Assembly (NCBI GenBank): GCA_036873135.1
Contig: JAPTYO010000010.1
Location: forward strand, 15,311,855-15,375,854
Source of the DNA: Clarkia xantiana subsp. parviflora
Lineage: Eukaryota; Streptophyta; Magnoliopsida; Myrtales; Onagraceae
Direction of reading: 5' to 3'
DNA: 64,000 bases
Shown here: piece after piece, positions 1 to 9,661 of the stretch
Position numbering within the stretch: position 1 is the first letter of the stretch
How the letters are laid out: the number at the start of each line of letters is the position of its first letter
Program-made: the position numbers and the translations under genes
The notes under the pieces: generated by a model
Told to the model about the DNA's origin: nothing
Databases searched by the model: none
Seen by the model: the letters and a program-made list of their open reading frames with translations, nothing else

Positions 1-1625
1 TGCCTGCCCGCCTGTAGGATAAAAATGATCATGTTATATACTGTTCAGTCAGTCTTTCGTAGATTGTAATCTCTTTTTTTGTGATAGATAGATGAAGCAT
101 TTTATAGTTGAGCTGAATGAACAAGTATTGGTGTTGATCTTGTCGGGCCTTTGTCTACTCTAATTGGCCACTGTTTTTGAATTGTGATGGAGAGTTACCT
201 TTTATTGTTCAGAAATGATTCTCATACCGTTTTTTTTAATCTCCGCAGAGTGCACTAGTATAAATGAATTAGTACTTGACTCGATTTAATTTAAAGCTAG
301 ACTCTTGGTAAACAGCGAGTCGAATGGATTATCGATCGAGCCGATCTTGAGTAATTCACGAGTAGCTTGACTCGTTTATACTATTCATTTGTAATGCTTG
401 CTGTTCTATGGCGCAAACTAGATAAATGAAAAATAAATTATATTCAACAAAAAATTACAATATCTGTCAATATCGCTACTTACAGTAAATCAATAGGCCA
501 ATAGTTAATATTTCATACTAGTAAATCATCATATATCTATGATTATGTTATCAATCGATCAAGTTAAATCAACTTGAAACCAAAAAGTTTCTTCACATTA
601 TTAACAATGATTTGAATTCAAAGTTCAAGCCTCTTAGATATCGCCAAAATAAAGAAAAAGTACAGAATGGAGGTCACTATCTCTAGTTCTACTTTAACCA
701 AAAAAAATAATAATCTAGTCCTAGTGTTCTACATCATTAACTGTTGGATTTAAGATTAGTGGCACTAATAATGGTGAGATTAGTTGTAATTTATTGAATG
801 AAATTTTTAGGGTTATGTAAAAAAAATTAACTTTAAGAATTACTTTTACAAAATAAATTAAACACAAGGATTATATATATATGATAAAAAAAATAAAAAA
901 TAAAAATTCCCAACAATTGTTTTTTTTATTTTTTTGCCAATGATAATGAACCATATCTAATATTTGAATCCTGGTTTTATTTTTCGGAGAATGTTCCGGG
1001 GATATGCTATGCTAGAGTACCACTCCGAGCAGTATATTTGTCGGGCGCCCATCATTTCCGCTAAATGAATTGTTCCCTTTCCCACACGATTAACACTACT
1101 ACCCAATTAGTGCTTCCTAGAGCTTTTCTTACTTCTACATCCACTTTATCTTTTTACTTCATTCATATATTTCTTCAAGATTCGCTCCCAATCTCACGCA
1201 GACGCGCAGTTTCACTTTCTTGGCCGATACCCAGTTCCAAGTTTGTTCCTTTCTGCGGAAGCGGAACCCACTGCTACTTCGCTTTCCTTATGTAGTATCT
1301 CTTCAAGATTCGCTCAAAATCTCGCCGGCCAACTCGCCGCCCAGTTGCTTGGCCGACACCCAGTTCGGAAGTTTGTTCCTTTTTTTTTTCTTTTTCTAGC
1401 GAATCGATTATTTGACCACTCGTCCGCTCAATCAGTTTGTCTTGCGCGCCGGCGGTAATGATTTGGGATATCTACTAGTCTAGCGAAGCAGACAAGGATA
1501 AGTATGCAGAAGAGTTTGGCATCCTCCGTCATAAATGACTTCTGGTGAGTTCCGAGGCCCACACAACTCACGTTCATTTAAATCCTTCCTTCCTTTCTGT
1601 TCTCTTTACCTTTACTCTTTTCAAA
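1..1625. other. Intergenic region upstream of the TBL gene
   Basis: No gene is recognised here. The left part is AT-rich with several A and T runs. The short open frames at about 1065-1458 are rich in Ser, Phe and Leu, have no recognisable motif and overlap each other, so I treat them as chance. The last part contains the 5' leader of the TBL gene; an open frame runs into the TBL ATG from 1545 but starts at a GTG, so it is not used as the start. Confidence 0.5.
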
Positions 1626-4057
1626 ATGTGCAGCAAATCCACAGTCGCGCAGAATCATGAACAGAAAGAAGACACTGTGACGGCTCACATGAACTTGTTG
1701 AAGAGAATCAAGCGGATGAACCCTCTGGAACCTTCTTTTGGTATCATCGGGTTCCTCTTCGTTACAGCTCTCTTCATCGGCTCTTTCTTCTGCTTGGACT
1801 ACCGGACTGCGACTCAGAGGCTGAGGAGCGTCGGATCCAGTTCTCACAAGAAGGAACGGCTGGGATTTCTCGATGAGAGGAGTGAAGGGTGTGATGTGTT
1901 TGATGGGAACTGGGTTTGGGATGATATCAGCTACCCTTTGTATGACAGTAGGAATTGTTCTTTGTTAGATGAGGGGTTTAGGTGTTCTGAGAATGGAAGA
2001 CCTGATAGCTACTACACTAAGTGGAGATGGCAGCCCAAGAACTGTAACTTGCCCCGGTACCTCTCCTTTTTATCCTTTGCCATTCAAATTGCTTATTTCA
2101 TTGCTTCTGTAATTTAAAGATTTGATTTTCTGGAGAAATTTGAGTTCTAGCTGCAGTTCTTAGATCAATTTTGTGCAGTTCTTTGGTGTTGCTATTACAG
2201 ATATGGTATGAATTATGAACCCTGAGGTTGATTTGGTTTAGGCAATATATGGTTTAATTTTGGACATAAGCATATGAAGCATAGCAAATTAAATCGATTT
2301 TGAGCTTCTTATCATGTTTATTAGTTGTGCAATAATTTACCATATGCTACTTGCAGGGATTAGTTAGTTGTTAAGGATAAATATATCCAATATATTGATT
2401 ATATCTATTATTATTAGGGTTAATGTTAGTTATAGAGTTAATTATGATATATCTATTATTAGTGATAGTGTTAGATATATTATTAGTGATATAGTAGAGT
2501 ATTTTATTTCTCCTTATCTGTTAGAATATCTTATCTCCGCAGGTTGTAATGGTTTAGTCCTTACAGTTCATTGAATAAAACGATAGGTAGAAAGTTAATA
2601 AAAAACTCTAAATCTCCCTATCCTATGTGTACTCATAACATTAGTATTATGTAACATAACAAGATATTGCATTTTATTTTTTCACAATTTAATCATCTGG
2701 TTGTCAGAATTCCATTAACCATAGACTAAAATTGCATAATTTGCTCGGGATTGATCCTTTGATGACAAATAAAAGGTTAATTGAGTAGATGATTTTAGCA
2801 TGAACATACGGTTATATAACTCGGGTTTCATAATCACTGTGCACCTTAATGATTTTTTTTTTCATGTACAGAATAATCCATTTCTGGGTTACTTTTCAAA
2901 ATTGTTCAAGGTTTATATAGTGAATGCTCTTACTTAGTATTTATTTTTTCCGCCAGATTTAATGCCAAGGAAATGCTAGAAATGCTGCGCAATCGACGAT
3001 TAGTTTTTGTTGGGGATTCAATCGGAAGAAACCAATGGGAATCTCTCCTCTGCATGCTCACCTCCGTTATCTCTAACAAGAAGTCGGTGTACGAAATCAA
3101 TGGCAGACCAATCGAAAAGCACACAGGTTTTTTAGTGTTCAAGTTTGAGGAATTCAACTGCACCGTCGAATACTATAGGTCCCCGTTTCTTGTTGTCCAA
3201 GGCAGAGCCCCTGCTGGAAGTCCAAAAGTAGTGAAAGCCACCCTGAGGCTAGACAAAATAGACTGGACCTCTAAACAGTGGGAAGCTGCCGACGTGTTGG
3301 TCCTCAACACGGGTCATTGGTGGAATTATGAGAAGACAATTCGTGAGTAAGTATAGGCTTATTTCGATATTTTCTGAACCCTAAACTCGGGAGATCCCGA
3401 CTGTGAAATGGAATTGGCTGTTTTGAATATAGGGGTTTCTACTTCCAAGTGGGAAAAAAGGTGAAGATGGAGATGAGTGCTGAAGAAGCATACCGGACTT
3501 CACTTGAGACAGTTGTTGCTTGGGTAGCAAGTCATGTAAATTCGAACAAAACCCAGGTGTATTTCCGGTCATATGCTCCCGTACATTTCAGGTTCGCTTC
3601 TTACCCTCCAGAAAGTTTCCATTTTTACACTCTGCAGAATCTAAAGTTGCGATTATGGTTTTCTAGAGGTGGAGATTGGAAAAACGGAGGAAGCTGTCAC
3701 TTGGAGACACTGCCCGACTTAGACCCCGACTCATTCTCGTCTCAGACATTTACGCATCTGAACATCCTCTTAAACGTGTTAACGAATCGGTCTGTTGAGA
3801 CCCGACCAGGAAAACTGCAGTTGAAGCTGTTGAATATTACAGTTATGACAGCGCAGAGAAAAGATGGCCACTCCTCGGTGTACTACCGTGGGCCCACAGC
3901 AGGACCAACGGCTCTCCATCGCCAGGACTGCAGCCACTGGTGCCTTCCGGGAGTTCCCGATACGTGGAACGAGCTGCTCTATGCATTTTTCCTCAAAAAT
4001 GAAATGGTGAAATTGAAGAATGCAACAATAGATGCTAGAGAAACGACCCTTCTGTGA
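1626..4057 (+). CDS. TBL: TRICHOME BIREFRINGENCE-LIKE (TBL) polysaccharide O-acetyltransferase, 4 exons
   Basis: TBL (PMR5N plus PC-esterase domain) proteins are Golgi type II membrane enzymes that O-acetylate cell-wall polysaccharides. Exons are 1626-2056, 2957-3346, 3433-3591 and 3667-4057. They join in frame to a 456-residue protein, the usual TBL size. A membrane anchor lies at about residues 38-57, followed by the PMR5N region with '[12 protein letters not shown]' and '[15 protein letters not shown]'. The GDS motif '[10 protein letters not shown]' places the nucleophile at Ser165, and '[16 protein letters not shown]' gives the DxxH motif (Asp414, His417), so the catalytic triad is intact. 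The last intron (3592-3666) is 75 bp with no stop, so frames run through it. The 'LKRIK..NPLEPS' leader suggests the TBL10/TBL11 branch (TBL10 is linked to rhamnogalacturonan I acetylation); this is from memory. Met22 is an alternative start. It lies outside the tandem array and is single copy. Confidence 0.9.
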
Positions 4058-4987
4058 TGGATCAAGATTTTGTTTTTTTTTACTAATTCGAGAATAGATC
4101 GAATCATTTTTTACGCTTCTCTCTTAGAATAGAAGATTGATGATTGGGGTTGCTGTATATTGGCAATGGTTTTGAGGGACCGTTGTTTCGGTTCAAATAT
4201 TTGTAAATGATGAAAGTAAAGGAAAATTGATGAGGGCTAGTTTTGGTATTACTCATTCTGCTAGATTTTATCACTCAAAAACACTGACTTGTTTATTAAA
4301 AAATTATAGTGTAATGTGACTCATTACACAATATTTTCTAATAAACAGAGATTAGCATTGATTTATTTGCTAATGACTGTGTTTACATTAAACTACTTAA
4401 AAACTGTCAATCTTTTTACTTTGTAGCTCTTATAGTCTAAGGTTTGCTTTTACGATTTAAAAAAACAAAAAAAAAACCAGCAAGATAATGCAATAAGCAC
4501 ACTTTTATTGAATTAGTGTAAAGTTTACACAAGAATTGTCTATGCTTTGCAGAATACTCAAATATAATAAGAATTATCAGATGTCAAATTGAAGTATCGT
4601 TGAAAAAAACCATGGCTCTATACTTCGAATATGTAAAGTTAAAATTATAATAATTAATAAAAAAAACTATCTATATATAAATATTAAAGTAGTATAAATA
4701 TATTTAATAATATGGAAGTTTCTAATAAAGCTCAGTTGCAAATTGCATTACATAGCGAAATTGCAGTCAATTAGATCTTATAACTCTACAATTAATTTAA
4801 AACCTCAAAATTGATGATTTTGGGGCAACTAATTCAAGGTAAGGAAGGTAACACCTTGCTACCCAAGCAAGCGAAAATGGACTTTTCCTCGTCATATTTT
4901 TATTTAATGGTAAAAAAAATATTAAAAAAAAAATATAAGCCGCCGTATAAATAAAATGAAATATGAATGCTTGTGAGGCCGCCACCA
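4058..4987. other. Intergenic: TBL 3' flank and PhzF 5' flank
   Basis: AT-rich sequence with no gene recognised. It contains the TBL 3' untranslated region and, at its right end, the native upstream region of PhzF copy 1. None of this flank is present next to copies 2-4. Confidence 0.5.
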
Positions 4988-4995
4988 CTATAAAT
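4988..4995 (+). promoter_or_regulatory. Probable TATA box of PhzF copy 1
   Basis: CTATAAAT lies 75 bp upstream of the PhzF ATG, a normal plant spacing for a TATA box plus short leader. It is present only before copy 1. Copies 2-4 instead have LTR sequence with a TTATATATT stretch about 10 bp before the ATG, too close to act as a normal TATA box for that start. Confidence 0.5.
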
Positions 4996-5069
4996 GAAAC
5001 ACCCAAAGGATCTCAACTAGAACTCCCACCTCTTCTCATTTGGTATTTCTTCTGCTTCAGTCTCCAAAA

Positions 5070-6683
5070 ATGTCGAATTCACTCGTCCAGTACTCAGTGG
5101 TTCGTAATCCGCATCAGTAACCTACCTAACAATGATGCTTTTAATTTCTGTAACGGTCGTTTAATTTGGGAACATTCATTCATTCCATTACTACTTTGTT
5201 TATCAGGTTGATGCATTCACAGACGAAGCATTCAAGGGAAACCCAGCCGCTGTGTGTTTTCTCGAGGAAGAGAAAAGCGAGGCATGGCTTCAGTCTGTCG
5301 CAGCTGAGTTCAACATCTCCGAGACCTGTTATTTGACTCGAATTTCTGACACAGAGGTCAACGGAGTTCCAAGGTTCGGTCTCCAATGGTTCACCCCAAT
5401 CACCGAGGTTGTCTTACTCACTTTCCTGAATCTAGGAGCCCTATGCTTAAAAGCTGCAATTTTTTCACCCTAAATCTACCGAATTTACCTGATTTAGATT
5501 ATGTAAAAGATGCAAACTTTTGCTCAAAGTAGAAAATTACATTTCCATTTCAGCTGCTTATCACTATCACATTGATTTGGTATCTGATGTACCTTGCCAT
5601 TCAGGTTCCTCTCTGTGGTCATGCAACATTAGCAGCTTCGCACGCTCTTTTCACGTCTGTGGTGTCAAACTCGGACCTGATCGAGTTTAGCACCTTGTCG
5701 GGGATTCTAACTGCTAAGAAAATTCCTCAGATAAACATCCGAAATGGTCAAGTTTGTGGATTCCTTATCGAACTAGATTTTCCCACGATTCCTCTCAAGG
5801 ATTATAATGCTGACCATATTGATACCATATCGAAAGCACTGAATGGGGCTTCGATCATTGACATGAAAATGACTGTGAATGATGACCTCTTTGTAATGTT
5901 CTTAAGCACCCTTATATAAAATACAGTGCTAATGAACACATTTTCATGGTTTGTGTGTTATGATTGATGTTTCAAAGCGATTTGCAGATTGTTTTACCGT
6001 CAGCTAAGGCGATTCAGAGCTTTGAGCCTCAGTTTGATGAAATCGTCAAGTGTCCTGGGAGAGGCATCATCATATCAGCAGTTGGCCCTCCAGACAGCTG
6101 CTTTGATTTTTACAGCCGATCCTTCTGCCCTGAGCTCGGGATCGATGAGGCAAGCAGTTGTGATGATCTTCCCTAATATAATTACAAAAGAACATACTGA
6201 ACTAGTCCTTTTTCATAGTAAATGGGACTTAAGCCAATTTTCAAACAGCATATTGGGTCACTTTTATCTAAAAAAAAGGGGGGGGGGGGGGGGGGGGGGG
6301 GGGGAAGAATAGAAATGATAGAAAAATAAGAAATGGTCTTCAATTTGATTTTGTTGGTTGCTGCATTTTGTTGTTCAGGATCCAGTTGGTGGTGCTACAC
6401 ATTGTGCCTTGGAAGTGTATTGGAGTGATAAGTTAGGGAAAGAAGATTTCGTTGCGAATGCGGTACTACTTTCTGTTTCTACCTTTAACCGATTAAACAT
6501 CTAAAATTCAATGTGTAGAGTATAGATGAAACAAAAGCTGAATGAATACTATGTATGTTGGTTTATGATGAGTAGGCGTCTCCTAGAGGAGGTATAGTAG
6601 ATCTGCACTTGGACAGGACGAACCAGAGAGTGCTGCTGCGAGGTAAAGCGGTTACTATCATGAAAGGCTCTCTTCTCGTTTGA
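5070..6683 (+). CDS. PhzF-family isomerase-like protein, copy 1 (6 exons)
   Basis: The PhzF family (PF02567) contains diaminopimelate-epimerase-fold isomerases; the plant members have no firmly known substrate. Exons are 5070-5099, 5207-5407, 5605-5892, 5988-6149, 6379-6462 and 6576-6683, giving 290 residues, normal for the family. Visible motifs are 'DAFTDEAFKGNPAAVC' (residues 12-27), 'FNISETCY' with Glu49 at the position of the PhzF catalytic Glu, 'PLCGHATLA' (about 79-87) and 'DPVGGATHC' (228-236). Intron 4 (6150-6378) begins with GC, not GT (GAG|GCAAGC), and contains a 27-G run. Residue 8 is Tyr here and Cys in copies 2-4. This copy alone keeps its native upstream region, so it is the probable founder. 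Nothing here points to phenazine synthesis. Confidence 0.88.
6278..6304 (+). repeat. Poly-G tract (27 G) in PhzF intron 4
   Basis: An uninterrupted G run preceded by eight A. The matching tracts are 22 G in copy 2, 25 G in copy 3 and 21 G in copy 4. Such tracts are prone to replication slippage and to length errors in sequencing. Confidence 0.9.
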
Positions 6684-6822
6684 GCTAGCTACGGCCCTGC
6701 AAAAACAGCAACCGGTTTCTGTTGAAGATGGTTTGCTGTTGAATGTTGTTGTCTTTGTACTATTGAAACAAATGATGTTGTATATTTGTCTATCCAACCA
6801 AAGAATTGCCTTTCTATCCTAT

Positions 6823-6828
6823 AATAAA
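6823..6828 (+). promoter_or_regulatory. Candidate poly(A) signal of PhzF copy 1
   Basis: AATAAA within an AT-rich run of overlapping AATAAA words, 140 bp after the PhzF stop codon. The same run follows the other three copies. The placement is typical, but plant poly(A) signals are degenerate. Confidence 0.4.
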
Positions 6829-6940
6829 TAATAAATAAATGGTGAGTAATTTAGTTTATATATTGCTTGTTTGGTATAAATCTTATACATGGTGCTAAGG
6901 GATTTGTAGTTTATTTGACACCAGTTCTATGAAAATATAA

Positions 6941-7012
6941 GCATTTGTAGTCCAACGGTTAGGATAATTGCCTTCCAAGCAATAGACCCGGGTTCGACTC
7001 CCGGCAAACGCA
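6941..7012 (+). tRNA. tRNA-Gly(UCC): tRNA-Gly (anticodon UCC), copy 1
   Basis: A 72-nt cloverleaf without intron. The acceptor arm is GCATTTG/CAAACGC with discriminator A. The D arm is GTCC/GGAT, the anticodon stem ATTGC/GCAAT with loop CTTCCAA (anticodon TCC), and the T arm CCGGG/CCCGG with loop TTCGACT. The internal A and B box regions (TAGTCCAACGG, GGTTCGACTCC) look intact. Acceptor pair 3-70 is A-C, a mismatch; all other stem pairs form. It sits between PhzF and the unknown minus-strand gene in all four units. Confidence 0.92.
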
Positions 7013-7290
7013 TACACTTACATTCTGTTGAAATCGTTTTTACTCAAATTTGCAGAATGCAACAGTTGTTAAGAGTCAAACTACTGATAAACTCCATTAG
7101 AAAAAAACAACAGAACTGATGATAATGATTAACTAAACTCTATTTTGCAGAATTATTACGCATAAAAGAGGGTCCAAAAATAAAATTTCATTCACGTTAT
7201 ATATTTGCTTGAACAACCAATGTAATACATTACAAAGCGTGTAATTAATTCTATTATATGCAAATCATGTCGTCTAAAAAAGAAGATGAT
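7013..7290. other. Spacer between tRNA-Gly and the unknown gene
   Basis: AT-rich sequence with no gene seen. It should contain the 3' untranslated region of the minus-strand gene at 7291-7950. It is the same in all four units. Confidence 0.4.
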
Positions 7291-7950
7291 CTAGACTTTG
7301 AGAAATAATCCCAACTTCTCGAGCGGTTTTTCATTGCGGGCACCATAAAAGGCTTCCATGACCCATTCGCTGTCTCCAAACATTCGATCCAATTGGGTCA
7401 TGGTGTCGTAGTAATTATTAGGAATATCGACGGTTTTGGTGATGCTTTCGATCTTTATCCTTGCTGCTTCCCTCTCCCTTTGACGCTTCATCTGCCGCCA
7501 CAATCTCACAGTACAACGGTTCTTCTCATCATCTTCACTGCTAATTGTTTCTTGCACTGCAAGCTTGTTGGACATCACTACTTGAACAGGAACAGGAACA
7601 GGAACAGGAACTGGAACTGGAGGAGCAGCAACATGATCAATATCACCCGACTTTGACGGAGGATTCCTGAAGAATCGGAATCGAAGCTTCAATCCGCCCA
7701 GACGTTCCACCTGCACTAGTTGTTTTCTTGTCTCTGAAGCAGCAGCAGCAGGTTGGATACCATCATCTGATTTGCAGGTGCTACTGTCGACTCTCTTAGT
7801 AGTAGTATATTGCTGCACAGGTGCCCTAATTTTTCTGACATCCTTGGACTTGCTTATTTTCTTCTTCATCGCAGAGGAGTAAAGACGAGAACAAGAAGTA
7901 GAGGATGAATGTCGTCTTCTGATCGGCATGGTAGGCATCTCCAGAATCAA
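7291..7950 (-). CDS. Unrecognised basic protein with Val-Pro repeat, copy 1
   Basis: I do not recognise this protein. The frame gives 219 residues from the first ATG; Met5 and Met8 are alternatives and Met8 (MPIRRRHSSS) may be the real start. The N-terminal half is Ser/Lys/Arg-rich ('MKKKISKSKDVRK'). A basic stretch 'LGGLKLRFRFFRNPP' is followed by a Pro-Val repeat (about residues 110-122) encoded by a GGAACA-type hexamer repeat at about 7583-7621. A charged segment 'RLWRQMKRQREREAARIK' and an end with 'DRMFGDSEWVMEAFYGAR' follow. There is no signal peptide or membrane segment. Composition is protein-like, and the frame is kept in units 1, 3 and 4, though identical copies are no independent evidence of selection. 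A nuclear or nucleic-acid-binding role is only a guess from the charge. Confidence 0.55.
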   Translation of the reverse strand: MILEMPTMPIRRRHSSSTSCSRLYSSAMKKKISKSKDVRKIRAPVQQYTTTKRVDSSTCKSDDGIQPAAAASETRKQLVQVERLGGLKLRFRFFRNPPSKSGDIDHVAAPPVPVPVPVPVPVQVVMSNKLAVQETISSEDDEKNRCTVRLWRQMKRQREREAARIKIESITKTVDIPNNYYDTMTQLDRMFGDSEWVMEAFYGARNEKPLEKLGLFLKV

Positions 7951-8126
7951 GATGGAACGATGATGATCAACAAATTAGCTAGGGTTACTACTGCGATGCG
8001 CGTGTGTGTGTGTGTGAAGATAGAGAATTAGTGGAGTTTTTTCCTTTCACTCACACTACACTCATATATATATATATATGATACAATATATATCATAAAT
8101 ATATTTCGTAAATATTGAATAATATA

Positions 8127-8258
8127 TATGGATATATTTTCGGATATATATTTTCCCAATATATATGGAAGTATGGATATATTTTCAGATATATATTTTC
8201 CCAAATATATATGGAAGTATGGATATATTTTCGGATATATATTTTCCCAGATATATGG
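8127..8258. repeat. Three tandem repeats of about 46 bp, AT-rich
   Basis: Three near-identical copies containing GGATATATTTTC(G/A)GATATA and ending in TTTTCCCA and ATGGAAGT. They lie about 180-310 bp upstream of the unknown minus-strand gene. Short open frames on both strands here are by-products of the repeat. Unit 2 has a degraded version. Confidence 0.85.
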
Positions 8259-8885
8259 AAGCTCACTTCCATTTACTTGGGTTCCAAGTATTAACGCGTT
8301 AATCTCACTTAGACACACATAACTAGTTTAAGTACGGTAAATCCCTCCTAAATTATAATTTATTATTCACTCAAATAAAATAGTGTGTACTAGCTACTAC
8401 AGTAGTAAGTATTACACACTATATTTTGTAGGCACAATGCTGTTAATGTTCTAAATTATATATACTGCGTATTCATACAAATAAGACCTGTAAATGTTGT
8501 TTCTAAACAACAAAATTATCATAAAACTCAAATAACATCAAATGCATTAACAATTAAAAGTTTAATCTAGATAGTCATCCCAACAATAGTATATAGCACA
8601 ATATTCTTAGAATAAAACACTGATAATCCAACAATAATTCCTAAATAAGCTGCAACTATATGTTGATTACCAATCTAACCATCTGTAGACTGATTACTTC
8701 CGGTTCCATCTCCAGATTGATCGATACACTGCAATGTAAAAATCAATACAAAATTGATATCAAATACGTAGTACACTATAATTCCAAAATAATTCAATAT
8801 TTTTAAAAGGTAGTTAAATATTGGCAAAAAAAATATATATATATATAATAGCTAGATAGCTTATTTTGCTTACTCTATTCTGACT
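8259..8885. other. Boundary zone between the gene block and the transposon block
   Basis: AT-rich, no gene seen. Unit 4 matches unit 1 base for base up to 8427; from 8428 the two differ but keep patchy similarity (for example TGTTAATGT, ATGCATT.ACAATT). The transposase relic begins at about 8886. No clear terminal inverted repeat or target duplication marks the boundary. Confidence 0.45.
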
Positions 8886-9598
8886 TGATGAAGATCCACC
8901 ACCACCAATTCTATATCCAGTAAAAGCACTTCCAAATTCATGTCCCATGAAGTTAAGCTATACATGTATGTTGAACAATAGTAAACACACAGTAATTTAC
9001 TAATTAATGCTATCAATTAGTAAGATGCTTACTTGATTTGCATTTGTTGGTGCTCCATTAAAATGGACCACATTTGCACTTGGGACCACTTTGCACTTGG
9101 GACCATAAAACCACTCTGCGGCGAGCTCTGATGTTTATTCATGTTAAAATATACACTCAAGTCATTCAATAATGATCCCCACACAATTTAGAACTAATTA
9201 AGACAATTTATCAACCATTAGAATACTTACTTGATTTGCATTTTTCGGTGCACCATTCATATGGATCACACTTGCATTCCCAAATCCATGCCCCATGAAA
9301 TTAAGCTATACATGTTTATAAAATAAAATGATTACCACGATGTGTAAAACAAATTATGTTAAGAACCATTCAGATACTTACTTGATTTGCAACTGCACTT
9401 GATTGACCAATACCACTACTATGCCCTCTAGGCTGTGTCATTTGGTCCTTGTATTTAAAAAAAAAATCAGCAATTAGTTGACCAAATATATACATAAAGT
9501 ATATTCTCATATTCATTAAATATTTGAGACTCCATAAAAAACATCAAATACTAACATTTTCTAATTACAATAAAGTCTAATAATACACTACATTGTAG

Positions 9599-9661
<63 letters not shown>

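Noticed and set aside
1065..1458. Two overlapping open frames upstream of TBL
   Set aside because: Ser/Phe/Leu-rich, overlapping, without motif or splice context; probably chance.
5180..5386. Minus-strand frame opposite PhzF exon 2 (also in the other copies)
   Set aside because: It lies fully antisense to a well-supported coding exon.
6278..6304. Poly-G tract as a telomere or CRISPR-like structure
   Set aside because: A simple homopolymer in an intron; no repeat-spacer pattern or telomere repeat exists in the window.
5070..6683. Part of a phenazine biosynthesis cluster
   Set aside because: Only the PhzF fold family is present; no other phz-type gene is near, and plants have PhzF-like proteins without phenazines.
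8028..8322. Tyr/Ile-rich frames on both strands over the AT repeats
   Set aside because: They come from the 46-bp repeat and have no independent support.
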